A stretch of 60,191 nucleotides of DNA from a virus: the IMG/VR virus record IMGVR_UViG_3300032116_000205, positions 1 to 60,191 of that record. One strand, written 5' to 3'. Below the pieces are notes generated by a model. It had not been told where the DNA came from. It saw only the letters and a program-made list of their open reading frames with translations, and searched no databases. Positions 5,567 through 13,611 of the stretch are shown here, piece after piece. The translations under genes and the position numbers were made by a program. Positions within the stretch are counted from its first letter, which is position 1. Each line of letters begins with the position of its first letter.

Positions 5567-5826
5567 TAGTACGACAATATTTCTGGCAGTACTTCTTTAC
5601 CTATAATTCTGTGCTTTCTTCTGTACTCATCTCTTTGATCTGTCGTAGTGCCCGCCCATATTCCTTGAACTTTATTCTCTATTGCGTATTTAAAACATTC
5701 ATCTTGAACTGGGCAGTTTTTACATATTCTCTTCACATGACCCAACTGTTGATAATGCATTCCTTCATCAGGAAAGAACAATTCAGTGTCAAGTCCTAAA
5801 CATGAAGGGGTGCCACTAAAGCGCAT
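5566..5826 (-). CDS. whiB: WhiB-family iron-sulfur transcription factor
   Basis: This WhiB-like regulator has the four-cysteine cluster C9, C35, C38, C44 (CKNCPVQDEC) that binds [4Fe-4S], and the turn motif GIWAG (55-59), followed by a basic DNA-binding tail (DEYRRKHR). WhiB proteins are restricted to Actinobacteria and their phages and act with the primary sigma factor. Phage copies such as WhiBTM4 can interfere with host division and superinfection. At 86 aa it is near the usual length. It overlaps the NrdH gene by 11 bases and is the last gene of the minus-strand unit. Confidence 0.93.
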   Translation of the reverse strand: MRFSGTPSCLGLDTELFFPDEGMHYQQLGHVKRICKNCPVQDECFKYAIENKVQGIWAGTTTDQRDEYRRKHRIIGKEVLPEILSY

Positions 5827-6064
5827 TACTCTCCGGTTTCACTGTTCTTAATGAAGCAATTTTATCTGGTCTAAATCCAGACCAATGATTGTTATTGCTG
5901 ACCACAACCGGAGTGTATTTATACCCCATAGAAACTACTAGATCATAAGCATCTTTGTTTTCAGTTATGTCAACAGTATTAAATTCAATACCGTATTTGT
6001 TTAAATACTTTTTAGTTGCATCGCATTGTGGGCAATCTGGTTTTGTATATACCGTAGTGCTCAT
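5816..6064 (-). CDS. nrdH: NrdH-like redoxin (glutaredoxin-like)
   Basis: This is a small thioredoxin-fold electron donor for ribonucleotide reductase. The active site CPQC is at residues 11-14, and a TPVVV cis-Pro loop lies near 51-55. SGFRPDKI near the C-terminus corresponds to the WSGFRP signature of NrdH proteins. The gene begins 4 bases inside the end of the reductase gene (ATGA overlap), consistent with co-expression and joint function in dNTP supply. Confidence 0.92.
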   Translation of the reverse strand: MSTTVYTKPDCPQCDATKKYLNKYGIEFNTVDITENKDAYDLVVSMGYKYTPVVVSNNNHWSGFRPDKIASLRTVKPESNAL

Positions 6065-8094
6065 TGATTCTCCTTAATTAATTTGATCTCACATGCATCA
6101 GTTGTGCAGTATGCCTCACCAATCGCATCGGCTGCAAGTCCTGCGTATACTCCGCTGAAATCTATGGGGAATAATTTCATCGTTGCATCTTCATATTCTT
6201 TTTCAGTAATCTGGGTGTACGGCATCTGCGGATAGGTCTCGTTCCCCATCGGTAAGAAGGAAACGGTTTTGAGCTGTCCGTCGAACATGTGAAGCGCTGT
6301 ACCTACAGCTGACTTCTCCGTATCTTTGTTAAAGGATACTGTCACTGAAACAGAATTGTCGGACCAATAGTATTGAGCGGTCGAAGCAAGGTGCATCTTT
6401 TCATAAATTGATACGTCTTTCTCCGAGCGTTTAGCATTAGATTTAATAGGGAAGAACACCACAGAGGTTGTCTTTGGTGATTCTGATGCCTTCTCTACCC
6501 GATAGTTAGCCATCTTAAATAACGGCAACATCGGATCTTCATTGCTAAATCTAATAGCGCGGAGGAAGTATTCACCTCCTGGTGTCCAGTGAACTCCTGG
6601 TGATTCACCTGCAAGTATTGAAACTGTTCCTGATGGCTTAACTGTTGTCATCTTGATTGACTCACGGGTACATAGCCACTCTGAATATGTAACGTCGTAT
6701 TGCTTTACGACTTCATATCCTGCATCCATCCATTCACGTAATGCCGGCATGCCTTTGGTATCTGCAAAGTTAGCTACGCCTGAAATAGATGTTCCAATAC
6801 GGCGATTGCGTTGCATGATTGCATTGGTTTCTTCCCAGTGGGTAGGCAACAGGGTTACAGTCTTGGCATATAAATACGCAAACTTAAGTGTGCGCTTGAA
6901 ATCTTCAAGGCTGTCATGACGATTTAAATAAGTTTCTACAAGTGTGCACATTTCATATGACTCAAGGCTCTGTTCAGCACATGGGTTATACCCAGCTACA
7001 CGCCAGTCTTTGTTATTAACACCATCTTTGATACGCCCATACTTACGGCTCATGTCCATCCATACAACACCTGGCTCACCGTTTAACGCAATACCATCTA
7101 CGATCTTGTTTAAGTCCATACCAACGGTTGCGTCAATGGAGTTATTGCTCATCCATGCCCAGCCTGGATTCTTAGGATCATAGGAGTTGCGCTCCGGAAA
7201 TACTTCAGCGTTCTTTAGGTTAAGGAAGTTCTCGTCATCCGCTCTACCAATTAAAAGCTCAGCAGAACGACGTACGTTGCCGCTTACAACACAAACCCCG
7301 ATTAGGTTTCCAAGATCGGCTATATCAGTGCGAGTTAACTTCTCTCCAGCCCTACCCGTAAACAGTTTACGAATATGGTTGTGAAGTTTTTCTAACGGCT
7401 CGTGCCCGGCCGCTGTTCCCCCAAAGGTTTTGATTGGCGTACCTGCTGGGCGGATCTCTTTGTAATCAAATAGTGGAGCCTTCTGATCTGGTCGGAGGTA
7501 GGAATTGATGAGGAGTGTGACGGAATCAACCCATCCTTCTCTGGTGTCTGGGACGACATGAGTGTCTCCTTCCTGTGGTTCGTAGATTTGGAATTCTTTG
7601 TCTGCGCCTTTATCGTCAAAACCAACTCCAACGCCAAGCATCGATGCTTCCATTAGAAATGCGAATGGTCTTGCGGGGTCTATTTTAGTCATTGATGTGG
7701 TTGAAACGAATGCACAGTTCTGCAAAGCTGCAGAGTTTTTTTGCTCGTTTACCAGTGGGGTTCCCATAACCCACAACCCACGTCCGGGTGGAGTCCACTT
7801 CAAATGAAACAGGCGATCAAAGGCTTCTTTGGCTGATGCCTGAGCTCGTGCATCATTCCATGGGAGTCGGTTGGATTTGCAGTGGTCTTTTTGTAATGAA
7901 TACATGCCATTGATTACTCGCTCACAAACGTCTACCCAAGTTTCCTTTGTCCCGTCCTCTTTGAGTCTTGAGTAAGTTCGTAGGAATGTGATCTCTCCTA
8001 CTGAGTTTCCGGCTGCATCTTTATAGCCCCAAGGGACCTGCTTCTCCTTGTAGGTGGACACGAACTCGTCCGCTAGTCGAAAACTTAATGACAT
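6061..8094 (-). CDS. nrdJ: Class II (adenosylcobalamin-dependent) ribonucleotide reductase
   Basis: The protein reduces ribonucleotides to deoxyribonucleotides. It looks like the monomeric Lactobacillus-type NrdJ/RTPR: an N-terminal NCAF (Cys127) that pairs with Cys383 as the redox couple, the NPCAE active-site loop (370-374, thiyl Cys372), SGNVRRSAE (271-279), TVKPSGTVS near residue 480 and a C-terminal CTTDAC tail pair that shuttles electrons from NrdH. 677 aa is slightly shorter than the roughly 740 aa Lactobacillus enzyme. It needs no oxygen, no NrdB subunit and no activase but depends on host vitamin B12. It is the first gene of an operon with nrdH and whiB. Confidence 0.93.
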   Translation of the reverse strand: MSLSFRLADEFVSTYKEKQVPWGYKDAAGNSVGEITFLRTYSRLKEDGTKETWVDVCERVINGMYSLQKDHCKSNRLPWNDARAQASAKEAFDRLFHLKWTPPGRGLWVMGTPLVNEQKNSAALQNCAFVSTTSMTKIDPARPFAFLMEASMLGVGVGFDDKGADKEFQIYEPQEGDTHVVPDTREGWVDSVTLLINSYLRPDQKAPLFDYKEIRPAGTPIKTFGGTAAGHEPLEKLHNHIRKLFTGRAGEKLTRTDIADLGNLIGVCVVSGNVRRSAELLIGRADDENFLNLKNAEVFPERNSYDPKNPGWAWMSNNSIDATVGMDLNKIVDGIALNGEPGVVWMDMSRKYGRIKDGVNNKDWRVAGYNPCAEQSLESYEMCTLVETYLNRHDSLEDFKRTLKFAYLYAKTVTLLPTHWEETNAIMQRNRRIGTSISGVANFADTKGMPALREWMDAGYEVVKQYDVTYSEWLCTRESIKMTTVKPSGTVSILAGESPGVHWTPGGEYFLRAIRFSNEDPMLPLFKMANYRVEKASESPKTTSVVFFPIKSNAKRSEKDVSIYEKMHLASTAQYYWSDNSVSVTVSFNKDTEKSAVGTALHMFDGQLKTVSFLPMGNETYPQMPYTQITEKEYEDATMKLFPIDFSGVYAGLAADAIGEAYCTTDACEIKLIKENQ

Positions 8095-8224
8095 ATATAA
8101 ATCCTTTCCCCTAATGGTGAACTTGTTATTCTACTTATCGACCTGCCTTAGTTCAGCAAGTCTTCGAAACCGTTTTATGCTTGTATCGTTTCATGCTCTA
8201 GAAATAGAACATATACGATATGTT
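8095..8224 (-). promoter_or_regulatory. Leader region of nrdJ with inverted repeats
   Basis: This 130-base gap lies before nrdJ in an otherwise tightly packed region. Perfect arms AACATAT (8208-8214) and ATATGTT (8218-8224) form a 17-bp palindrome overlapping the stop of the preceding gene, and look like an operator. The leader then has short stems such as GTTCTA-TTTC-TAGAGC (minus strand, about 8211-8196) and GACTTGC/GCAGGTC. No B12 box (GCCACTG) of a cobalamin riboswitch is visible, and the palindrome does not match the NrdR box that I know. Confidence 0.5.
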
Positions 8225-9690
8225 TACTCTTCGATTGCGCCCTTAATTATCTGAGTTGTCTGGTCCTCATTGAGTCCTTCATTAGGTAACTCTTTAAGAA
8301 CTTGAGCCTTCTCCCCAAAAATTTGGGATAGAACTCCGGCAGATCCTTGGCGCTCTACAGTCATCCGAATGAACTCTCTTGAGTCATCCAATTCCTTAGT
8401 TGTTTTGATAAGTTTGAATAACCTATCGATCTCTTGCGATACATTGGGGTCAGCGTATCCGCCGTTCATTTCCTCTGCAAATCGCATAAAAGCTACCCTT
8501 TGACCCTGCATTTCAATGATTGCATTGATCAAACTCTTAAGTTGTTCTTTAGTCTTAACCTCTACTGGAAGCTTAAAGGCGCAGGTATTTTGAGGTTTAA
8601 ATGCTGGACAATTTGATGCTACAAAGCATGTATCGCACTGTCGCAAACTACTATCTCTGGTTTGCATAACTGGTACATCTTTAAGTACATCGTTACCTGA
8701 ATCATCCTTCTCAATAATGGTCTTAACACCAAAACCAAACACTGGAAGATTGGTCATTTCCTCTGGATTTCGCGGTTCAAGTTTCCGCATCTCAACCCCT
8801 GACCTATCCGATATTGCGGGTAGGTTTTCCGCAAAGTCTTCACCAGCTGGATCCTCGAAACTATCGTATATGTTCGGATCTTTGGTCATACTCAACCTCG
8901 TTTCTAGTTGGTCAAACGACCAAACCGCTAACTTGCATAGTTCTTCAGAATCATCCGCTACGATCTTTTCGAAGCTTAAATTCGCCTTTTCATAAATTGC
9001 TTTATGACGAGGCCTGGCCTGTTCTTTCATGCTTTTTGGATACCGGACCAATCTTGTACCGTCCCAAACAATGGTCTCACCTCTAGTCATAGGTGACAGC
9101 CAAGACATGGTGCTGGCGGTCTCTACGGGCACCTGACGCAGGTTATCTGGTCGAATGGTCCCCATTGCATGGAGTCTGGTCTCGTGCTTGTTCTTAAGCC
9201 CTCTGGCGGTCCTAGAAAGCCATACAGACTCGTCTATGGCTTCGCCTGGTATGGATATATCCAAATACCGTTCTGCCAGTTCCTCAAGCCCAGACTGCCC
9301 GCTTTCGGTCCTCCAGACCGGCAAGAACTTGGCTGGTGGAACCTCGCCCCAGACGGTATCTCGTTGATCTCGTATAAAGTCAGGTCCAACTTGATGGTGC
9401 GCTATCTCTGTGAAGTAGGTAATTCGGTCTATGTTGTTCATTATGAACTCTTCATAGTCTGCCGCAAACTCTTCAAGGGCTACTCGTTCTAACTCTTGAG
9501 TCTTTGGTATGCCGGGGTGAACCAGAATTGCCATATCCTCAGGAAAATAGTTAGCTAACAGGTATGTTTTAGTTTTAGGCAATCCGCGTTTGCTGGCTCT
9601 CCAATAGCTAAACCCAACTGCCGTAGCTCCGGCTGATCCAAGCAGTAGCCGATTACTAGGGACCTCAGCCCCTAGGTAAAAAAGTCTCAT
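8224..9690 (-). CDS. actinophage conserved protein, possibly tRNA-guanine transglycosylase-like
   Basis: The 488-residue protein has blocks that I associate with a phage family sometimes annotated as queuine tRNA-ribosyltransferase-like: VGPDFIRDQRD, RLHAMGTIRPDNL, a TASTMSWLSP segment and ETIVWDGTRLVRYPKSMKEQ (about residues 100-235). The Asp-Ser-Gly active-site segment expected from relatives appears as HPGI near residue 57, so catalysis may be lost or different. A C-terminal cysteine cluster (CDTC...CPAF...C, about 355-376) may bind metal. No 7-deazaguanine synthesis genes are in the window. The assignment is from memory of motifs only; otherwise it is a conserved protein of unknown function. 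It overlaps the next gene by ATGA. Confidence 0.45.
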   Translation of the reverse strand: MRLFYLGAEVPSNRLLLGSAGATAVGFSYWRASKRGLPKTKTYLLANYFPEDMAILVHPGIPKTQELERVALEEFAADYEEFIMNNIDRITYFTEIAHHQVGPDFIRDQRDTVWGEVPPAKFLPVWRTESGQSGLEELAERYLDISIPGEAIDESVWLSRTARGLKNKHETRLHAMGTIRPDNLRQVPVETASTMSWLSPMTRGETIVWDGTRLVRYPKSMKEQARPRHKAIYEKANLSFEKIVADDSEELCKLAVWSFDQLETRLSMTKDPNIYDSFEDPAGEDFAENLPAISDRSGVEMRKLEPRNPEEMTNLPVFGFGVKTIIEKDDSGNDVLKDVPVMQTRDSSLRQCDTCFVASNCPAFKPQNTCAFKLPVEVKTKEQLKSLINAIIEMQGQRVAFMRFAEEMNGGYADPNVSQEIDRLFKLIKTTKELDDSREFIRMTVERQGSAGVLSQIFGEKAQVLKELPNEGLNEDQTTQIIKGAIEE

Positions 9691-10139
9691 TTACGAGGAT
9701 CCTCCAAATACAGATCCTGTTGTTTATCTAACTCTGCCTTTATATCTGACCAGCTTTTCATACCGGTTCTGGTATCTGGTCGGAACTTATGGTCTAGGTA
9801 TACAGGGTCTAAAAACAGCAATACCCTAAAACCGAACTCTAATAGTTTTTTACTCAGGTCTACATCTGAAGTAACTACATAATCTACTGGACCCTGGGAT
9901 CTACACCACTCTGCTTGTCTAAAAAGCACATCATCTAAGGCTCCGGGAAGTTTTTGATCAACTATGTTGTCTACTTGCAGAATCTTGTTTTCTCTTAACC
10001 AGCGGTCTGCTTTTTCTTTATCCTCACATAAAAGGATTACAGCCATCTTTTCTTTTAGGGTTCGATACAAGGCTAACCCGTCTTTTATGGCTACTCCTTT
10101 GTTGGAAAGCACGCCATCTATATACATCAAAACCGCCAC
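9687..10139 (-). CDS. HAD-like hydrolase-fold protein
   Basis: The layout suggests a small HAD-superfamily domain: MYIDGVL at residues 5-11 resembles the motif I strand (usually DxDGT), AVILLCED (33-40) resembles the motif II strand, and TSDVDLSKKLLEFGFRVLLFLDP (90-112) resembles the motif IV region and final strand. The first catalytic Asp position is Tyr here (MYIDG), so phosphatase activity is doubtful. No cap domain fits in 150 residues. The neighbours are the TGT-like gene (ATGA overlap) and a nucleotidyltransferase-like gene. Confidence 0.5.
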   Translation of the reverse strand: MAVLMYIDGVLSNKGVAIKDGLALYRTLKEKMAVILLCEDKEKADRWLRENKILQVDNIVDQKLPGALDDVLFRQAEWCRSQGPVDYVVTSDVDLSKKLLEFGFRVLLFLDPVYLDHKFRPDTRTGMKSWSDIKAELDKQQDLYLEDPRK

Positions 10140-10163
10140 AGTTTATGCTCCGTCGACTCTCTG

Positions 10164-11096
10164 CTACTGCTTGTAGGTAGCTGCTCTCCTAATAAGGGTT
10201 GAAACTGAAGGTAACTCTATACCATACGTGGCTGCTGAAAACTCTTTAGCGGACATATCTGATATTTCTTTCATTTTGGCAAGCGCCTGAACAATTCCAG
10301 ACTCTTTACCAGCCTGCCACCTGAAGTTAGCAAAATCTAAATAGCCTTCCCCAGACTCACTAAACGCATATTTGCGACCTTCATGAATCTCATCGTACAA
10401 AGCAGCTCCTTGATCAACAGCCAGTTTAAGTGCTCGCTCTGCGTTTAATCTTGATGCTGGGTTTGTAGCCGTTTGTATTTGTTGCAGTGCTGCTGCATAT
10501 CTTGCAATTAACTCTGCAACTCTGGTTTTGTCTGACTCTGATTTAGATACCCAATCTCCGCTGTTTGGTGCTTGAACAACTGTTGGCTCTACTACCCAAT
10601 CATCATTAATTAACGAATAAGCCGCATATGGTTTGATCTTTTTTATATCTGTCTGTACGTTTACATAGAATGTAAGTTCAAAAGTATTTAAAAACTCTGT
10701 TGTTTGCGGCCACAATTCTTCACGAAAGTGCTCATTAAACATCTGCGAAATCTCTTTGTCGCTTAATCCCGAATATTTTGTGTTGGCGCGACGGAACCCG
10801 TTGTAGTCAACTCCAACTAAGCAATCTAGATCTCCTGGCCATCTTTTAGCTGCCCACTGGTGCGATACGCCGGAACCCGCCAACCATGCGTAAGTCCAAT
10901 CGTATGGGCTTTGGTATTTGGAGGATAAGTGGTTAAACAATACGGTCAAGACCGCATTTCTAACTGATGGTATTAACTTATTGTTTCTAAATAATCTTGG
11001 ATCTAAACCTACTTGCGGGGCGCTAAAATACGAAGTCTGTGATGGCTCTATATTTACTGGTGTTGCTTTTGCGGCCAGCGCTTCGTAAAAGTCCAT
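10164..11096 (-). CDS. Nucleotidyltransferase-fold protein
   Basis: The segment WLAGSGVSHQW...GDLDCLVGVD (residues 71-97) fits the nucleotidyltransferase signature GS-x(n)-DxD, with Gly74-Ser75 and acidic residues Asp89 and Asp91. The rest, a beta strand pair (FELTFYVNVQ, about 140-149) and a C-terminal helical region, is consistent with a single-chain NTase. The substrate is unknown; relatives transfer nucleotides to RNA, proteins or small molecules, and some are toxins. It is 310 aa, with its own small gap on both sides. Confidence 0.6.
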   Translation of the reverse strand: MDFYEALAAKATPVNIEPSQTSYFSAPQVGLDPRLFRNNKLIPSVRNAVLTVLFNHLSSKYQSPYDWTYAWLAGSGVSHQWAAKRWPGDLDCLVGVDYNGFRRANTKYSGLSDKEISQMFNEHFREELWPQTTEFLNTFELTFYVNVQTDIKKIKPYAAYSLINDDWVVEPTVVQAPNSGDWVSKSESDKTRVAELIARYAAALQQIQTATNPASRLNAERALKLAVDQGAALYDEIHEGRKYAFSESGEGYLDFANFRWQAGKESGIVQALAKMKEISDMSAKEFSAATYGIELPSVSTLIRRAATYKQ

Positions 11097-11110
11097 GACT
11101 TTATTTTATG

Positions 11111-11686
11111 CTATTTACGCTGGGTATAGGTGTGTATATCTCCGGCAGTAAAGGCATCCCATTGTTTTGCAATCTCAATTGACTTGCGGATCATCTTCTC
11201 TGCTTGTTCGGGGGTCCTACATTTCTCATAACCTTGAGCACACATAGCTCCAAGGGCATAGGACGAACCACTACCGGCTATGTATATGTTTCTTTCTTCT
11301 CTGTCCCATGAGTAATCCTCAAATATTGGATATAAAACCCCTTGAATGGAAACGATTAAATTAGAGTCAAAGCTAGCTGTGTCCCCGTCGTCCTTCATAT
11401 CAAAACCAGAATCAATAAATAACTTTCTTAGTTCTGGTATAAACCTTTTGGTCATAAAAGTGTCTAGGGCCTGTAAAGTTAAAGTTGACTTTGGCTTTGG
11501 TGGTTTCCAACCAAATTGGACCAAGTTACCGCCTCTTGATGCTCCGGCTACGGCAATTAAATATCCGTTGTTCTCTACAACCTTTGGTGTTGCTAGTTGC
11601 ATGACCATGCCGTTGTCTTCAGTTGCACGACTATCGCAACCTATTGCGGTCCAGCCGTTACCTTGAACTGCCACTAATGTGGTCAA
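11111..11686 (-). CDS. Proteasome beta-subunit/HslV-like Ntn hydrolase
   Basis: The N-terminus MTTLVAVQGNGWTAIGCDSR is laid out like mature proteasome beta subunits and HslV (T-T-x-V-A, then G-x-D-S-R about 14 residues later). Removal of Met1 would expose Thr2 as the N-terminal nucleophile. Further matches are the KVVENNGYLIAVAGA strand pair (35-49) and GSGSSYALGAM (about 136-146), which resembles the conserved GSGSxYA of beta subunits. At 191 aa without a propeptide it is HslV-like in size. Its role in the phage is unknown: a self-assembling protease, or a decoy for the host proteasome, are options. Confidence 0.75.
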   Translation of the reverse strand: MTTLVAVQGNGWTAIGCDSRATEDNGMVMQLATPKVVENNGYLIAVAGASRGGNLVQFGWKPPKPKSTLTLQALDTFMTKRFIPELRKLFIDSGFDMKDDGDTASFDSNLIVSIQGVLYPIFEDYSWDREERNIYIAGSGSSYALGAMCAQGYEKCRTPEQAEKMIRKSIEIAKQWDAFTAGDIHTYTQRK

Positions 11687-11704
11687 TTTGGGTCCCCTCT
11701 GTCG

Positions 11705-11995
11705 TTACAGAATCTCTCGCTCCGTCAAAGCATGCCGTATAGCCTCACTAGTTCGCTGGCTATCCGACCTGTTAGCGGACGAAAGTTTGTTGACTATGTG
11801 GGTAGCCAAATCCTCATCTGCTAAAAACTCATACATTTCACGGCAACCTGTCTTTACATCGTGCCGTTGGGACTCTCGTTCAATTGTGAAAGCCTGGGAC
11901 ATATCTGTAATCACCAACCAACTGCCGTCCCATTGCTTTGCCAAGATAAAAGCAGTCTCTGTGTCTGCTCTTTCTATTTTTGCAATTTCTTCCAT
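11705..11995 (-). CDS. hypothetical protein (96 aa)
   Basis: This is an unrecognised acidic protein. The N-terminal half is beta-rich (ETAFILAKQWDGSWLVITDM, residues 13-32) and the C-terminal half helical (EFLADEDLATHIVNKLSSAN). One cysteine and no membrane segment. The ATG abuts the stop of the upstream gene at 11995 (a one-base overlap), so the two are co-transcribed. It sits 18 bases upstream of the Ntn hydrolase gene in the direction of transcription and could be a partner, which is inference from position. Confidence 0.65.
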   Translation of the reverse strand: MEEIAKIERADTETAFILAKQWDGSWLVITDMSQAFTIERESQRHDVKTGCREMYEFLADEDLATHIVNKLSSANRSDSQRTSEAIRHALTEREIL

Positions 11996-12552
11996 TAGTT
12001 ATACAAACCTTTTTCTTCATTGTGCTTCTTCATGTTGTATGACTTAACTGGGCAAAAATCACACAAATAAGCTTTAGGAAGTTTGCTTGGATCTAATCCA
12101 GCCTCAACTCTTTCTTTGGCTGTGTCAGGAGTTAACATCTTTTTATCTGACTTGTAGTCAGGGCATTGACCTTTTGGTCTGTTATGTTGTCTATAACACT
12201 CTAATGCGTCGGCTGAAAAATTGGCTTTAGTGTCGTAAAAGTTAGTTTTAAATACGTCAAGACCTGGTGATCCCTTACGTAATTGATCAACAATTTGTTG
12301 TCTTGAGTCTTTATGTTGCCAAATAGCTGTTGGAACATCAAACAACAACCCTTTAGGGCATTTACTTTCTGGGTGACGTTCAACTATTGAAGGCAAAAAT
12401 GGATTGTTTTTTTGATCGTGACCTAAAGATCCGTCTGGTTTAGTGATTGGATATCTATCGTCATACCAAATTTCTTCCATGGTATTGCAACTAAAACAGG
12501 CTAATACAAGGACCTTTGGTACTTCGTCTAAATGCTTGGCGGTTGTTGACAT
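11995..12552 (-). CDS. Cysteine-rich protein, possible Fe-S or zinc protein
   Basis: The 185-residue protein has four cysteine groups: CFSC (19-22), CPKG near 65, C..CPDYK around 119-130 and a C-terminal CDFCPVKS near 164-171. The sequence after the last pair (YNMKKHNEEKG) is basic. Spacing suits one or two metal clusters, and WhiB-like short CxxC spacing is absent. I do not recognise a family. The ATG follows a short gap from the 12569 gene. Confidence 0.6.
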   Translation of the reverse strand: MSTTAKHLDEVPKVLVLACFSCNTMEEIWYDDRYPITKPDGSLGHDQKNNPFLPSIVERHPESKCPKGLLFDVPTAIWQHKDSRQQIVDQLRKGSPGLDVFKTNFYDTKANFSADALECYRQHNRPKGQCPDYKSDKKMLTPDTAKERVEAGLDPSKLPKAYLCDFCPVKSYNMKKHNEEKGLYN

Positions 12553-12568
12553 GCGCCAAGACTACCAC

Positions 12569-12991
12569 CTAATCCCGGGGGCGTCGAACGTTCACTGGGT
12601 TACCGCCAATAGGCTTGCAACCACCAGTTGTCTCACAAGTTACGTTCTCTGTGTTAGCACGACGGCATCCACCGCTTGGACATGGCGCTTCCATGCCTTT
12701 TGGGACTCCGCGAGAACGAGCACGAACCTCATGAAATGCAGTTCTTGCAGCCTCAGCCTTTCCTCGATCTCCTCGAGTAGCGGCTGCAATAAAATCTGCT
12801 GAATGCTTTGCCATTTGCTGATGCAATGGGTTATCGCTATCTGCGCCAGGAACACGGCTGTGGATTGGGTTGTTTTTTCCGCCAGGTAGCTCATGCTCAC
12901 GTGAAATGGCTGCGCCTACTTCTCGGCGTTGCTTGCGACCGGCTTCGTATTTATCCGCTGCTACGTCTGCTGAGTCTTTCTCATCTGCCAT
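12569..12991 (-). CDS. hypothetical charged protein with C-terminal cysteines (140 aa)
   Basis: The N-terminal 95 residues are strongly charged and predicted helical or disordered (EKDSADVAADKYEAGRKQRR, then HSADFIAAATRGDRGKAEAA). The end contains CPSGGC and CETTGGC (about 104-125), two CxxxxC pairs separated by 8 residues, which may bind a metal or be disulfide linked. It is unrecognised. It is followed in the operon by the cysteine-rich 185-aa protein. Confidence 0.6.
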   Translation of the reverse strand: MADEKDSADVAADKYEAGRKQRREVGAAISREHELPGGKNNPIHSRVPGADSDNPLHQQMAKHSADFIAAATRGDRGKAEAARTAFHEVRARSRGVPKGMEAPCPSGGCRRANTENVTCETTGGCKPIGGNPVNVRRPRD

Positions 12992-12993
12992 GA

Positions 12994-13173
12994 CTATTTA
13001 CCTCTCAGTTTATTAACAGCGGCCATTCCGCCTTTATCAAAAACTTCTTCTTCGCGCTGATGCGCTAATTGTCTTTCTTTAGCCGCAATAAAGTCATCTG
13101 GTGATGCAAGTGCTCCCATGCCAATAGGTGTTGGCCATGGAGCATCTTTAAATTGACCTTTTGCGGGTTTCAT
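12994..13173 (-). CDS. hypothetical protein (59 aa)
   Basis: This is a short ORF between two packed genes: its start codon overlaps the stop of the 13173-13382 gene by a base and its stop lies 2 bases before the next start. The N-terminus is Pro/Gly rich (APWPTPIGMGALASPDDF) and the C-terminus is a charged helix (AAKERQLAHQREEEVFDKGG). It is unrecognised; such proteins can be virion or regulatory peptides. Support is from packing and codon-phase only. Confidence 0.6.
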   Translation of the reverse strand: MKPAKGQFKDAPWPTPIGMGALASPDDFIAAKERQLAHQREEEVFDKGGMAAVNKLRGK

Positions 13174-13382
13174 TAATTACCTGCTGGGTTTACCTTTGCT
13201 GATTCTTCTGAATTAACAAATCCATAATTCATGTATGGGTGTAAACCGGAGCGGTTCTTAACAACAATTTGATCTCCCATACCTGCGGAGACTTCTGTGT
13301 TTGGACGGCGCTTGCGGTACTTTCCGTCTGTTGCTCCCTCAAGAAGGGATGCGTTTTCTGAACGTGCTTTACGAACGGTCAT
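13173..13382 (-). CDS. hypothetical protein (69 aa)
   Basis: This is a small basic protein (RKARSENASLLEG, GKYRKRRPNTEVSAG) with no cysteines or hydrophobic segments, probably disordered or nucleic-acid binding. It overlaps the upstream gene by 4 bases (ATGA). It belongs to a run of seven very small genes between 12.5 and 15.0 kb, none of which I can name. Confidence 0.6.
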   Translation of the reverse strand: MTVRKARSENASLLEGATDGKYRKRRPNTEVSAGMGDQIVVKNRSGLHPYMNYGFVNSEESAKVNPAGN

Positions 13383-13609
13383 GCCATCCGTCCTTTCACT
13401 AGTTTTGCGTGGTTACGGCGTGTGCAGTTTGGGCACATTCCGCTCGAATGCAAAACCTCTACAGGGTTCATAGCGATACCGCACTCGATACACGGCTTTG
13501 ACCCATTGTAATAGGTTTTCTTCAAATCTTGTTGCGTTTCTAGGGATGTATCAACAGTTCCGGCCATTCCCTCGCCGGTGCTATCGGTTAAAAGTCCTGG
13601 ATCTTTCAT
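13379..13609 (-). CDS. Small zinc-ribbon protein (76 aa)
   Basis: Two CxxC pairs, CIEC (about 39-42) and CPNC (about 58-61), separated by 15 residues, form a zinc-ribbon-like module in the C-terminal half. The tail RRNHAKLVKGRMA is basic. The first 35 residues are acidic and Thr/Ser rich. Such ribbons bind nucleic acid or protein; the partner is unknown. Confidence 0.65.
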   Translation of the reverse strand: MKDPGLLTDSTGEGMAGTVDTSLETQQDLKKTYYNGSKPCIECGIAMNPVEVLHSSGMCPNCTRRNHAKLVKGRMA

Positions 13610-13611
13610 TA

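Noticed and set aside
8196-8211. Sequence resembling part of a guide-RNA scaffold (TAGAAATAG)
   Set aside because: It is a short match in reversed context, forming only a 6-bp hairpin in the nrdJ leader; no cas gene or repeat is near.
8095-8223. Cobalamin riboswitch upstream of the B12-dependent reductase
   Set aside because: The leader is short and lacks the B12 box; the conserved core is not found.
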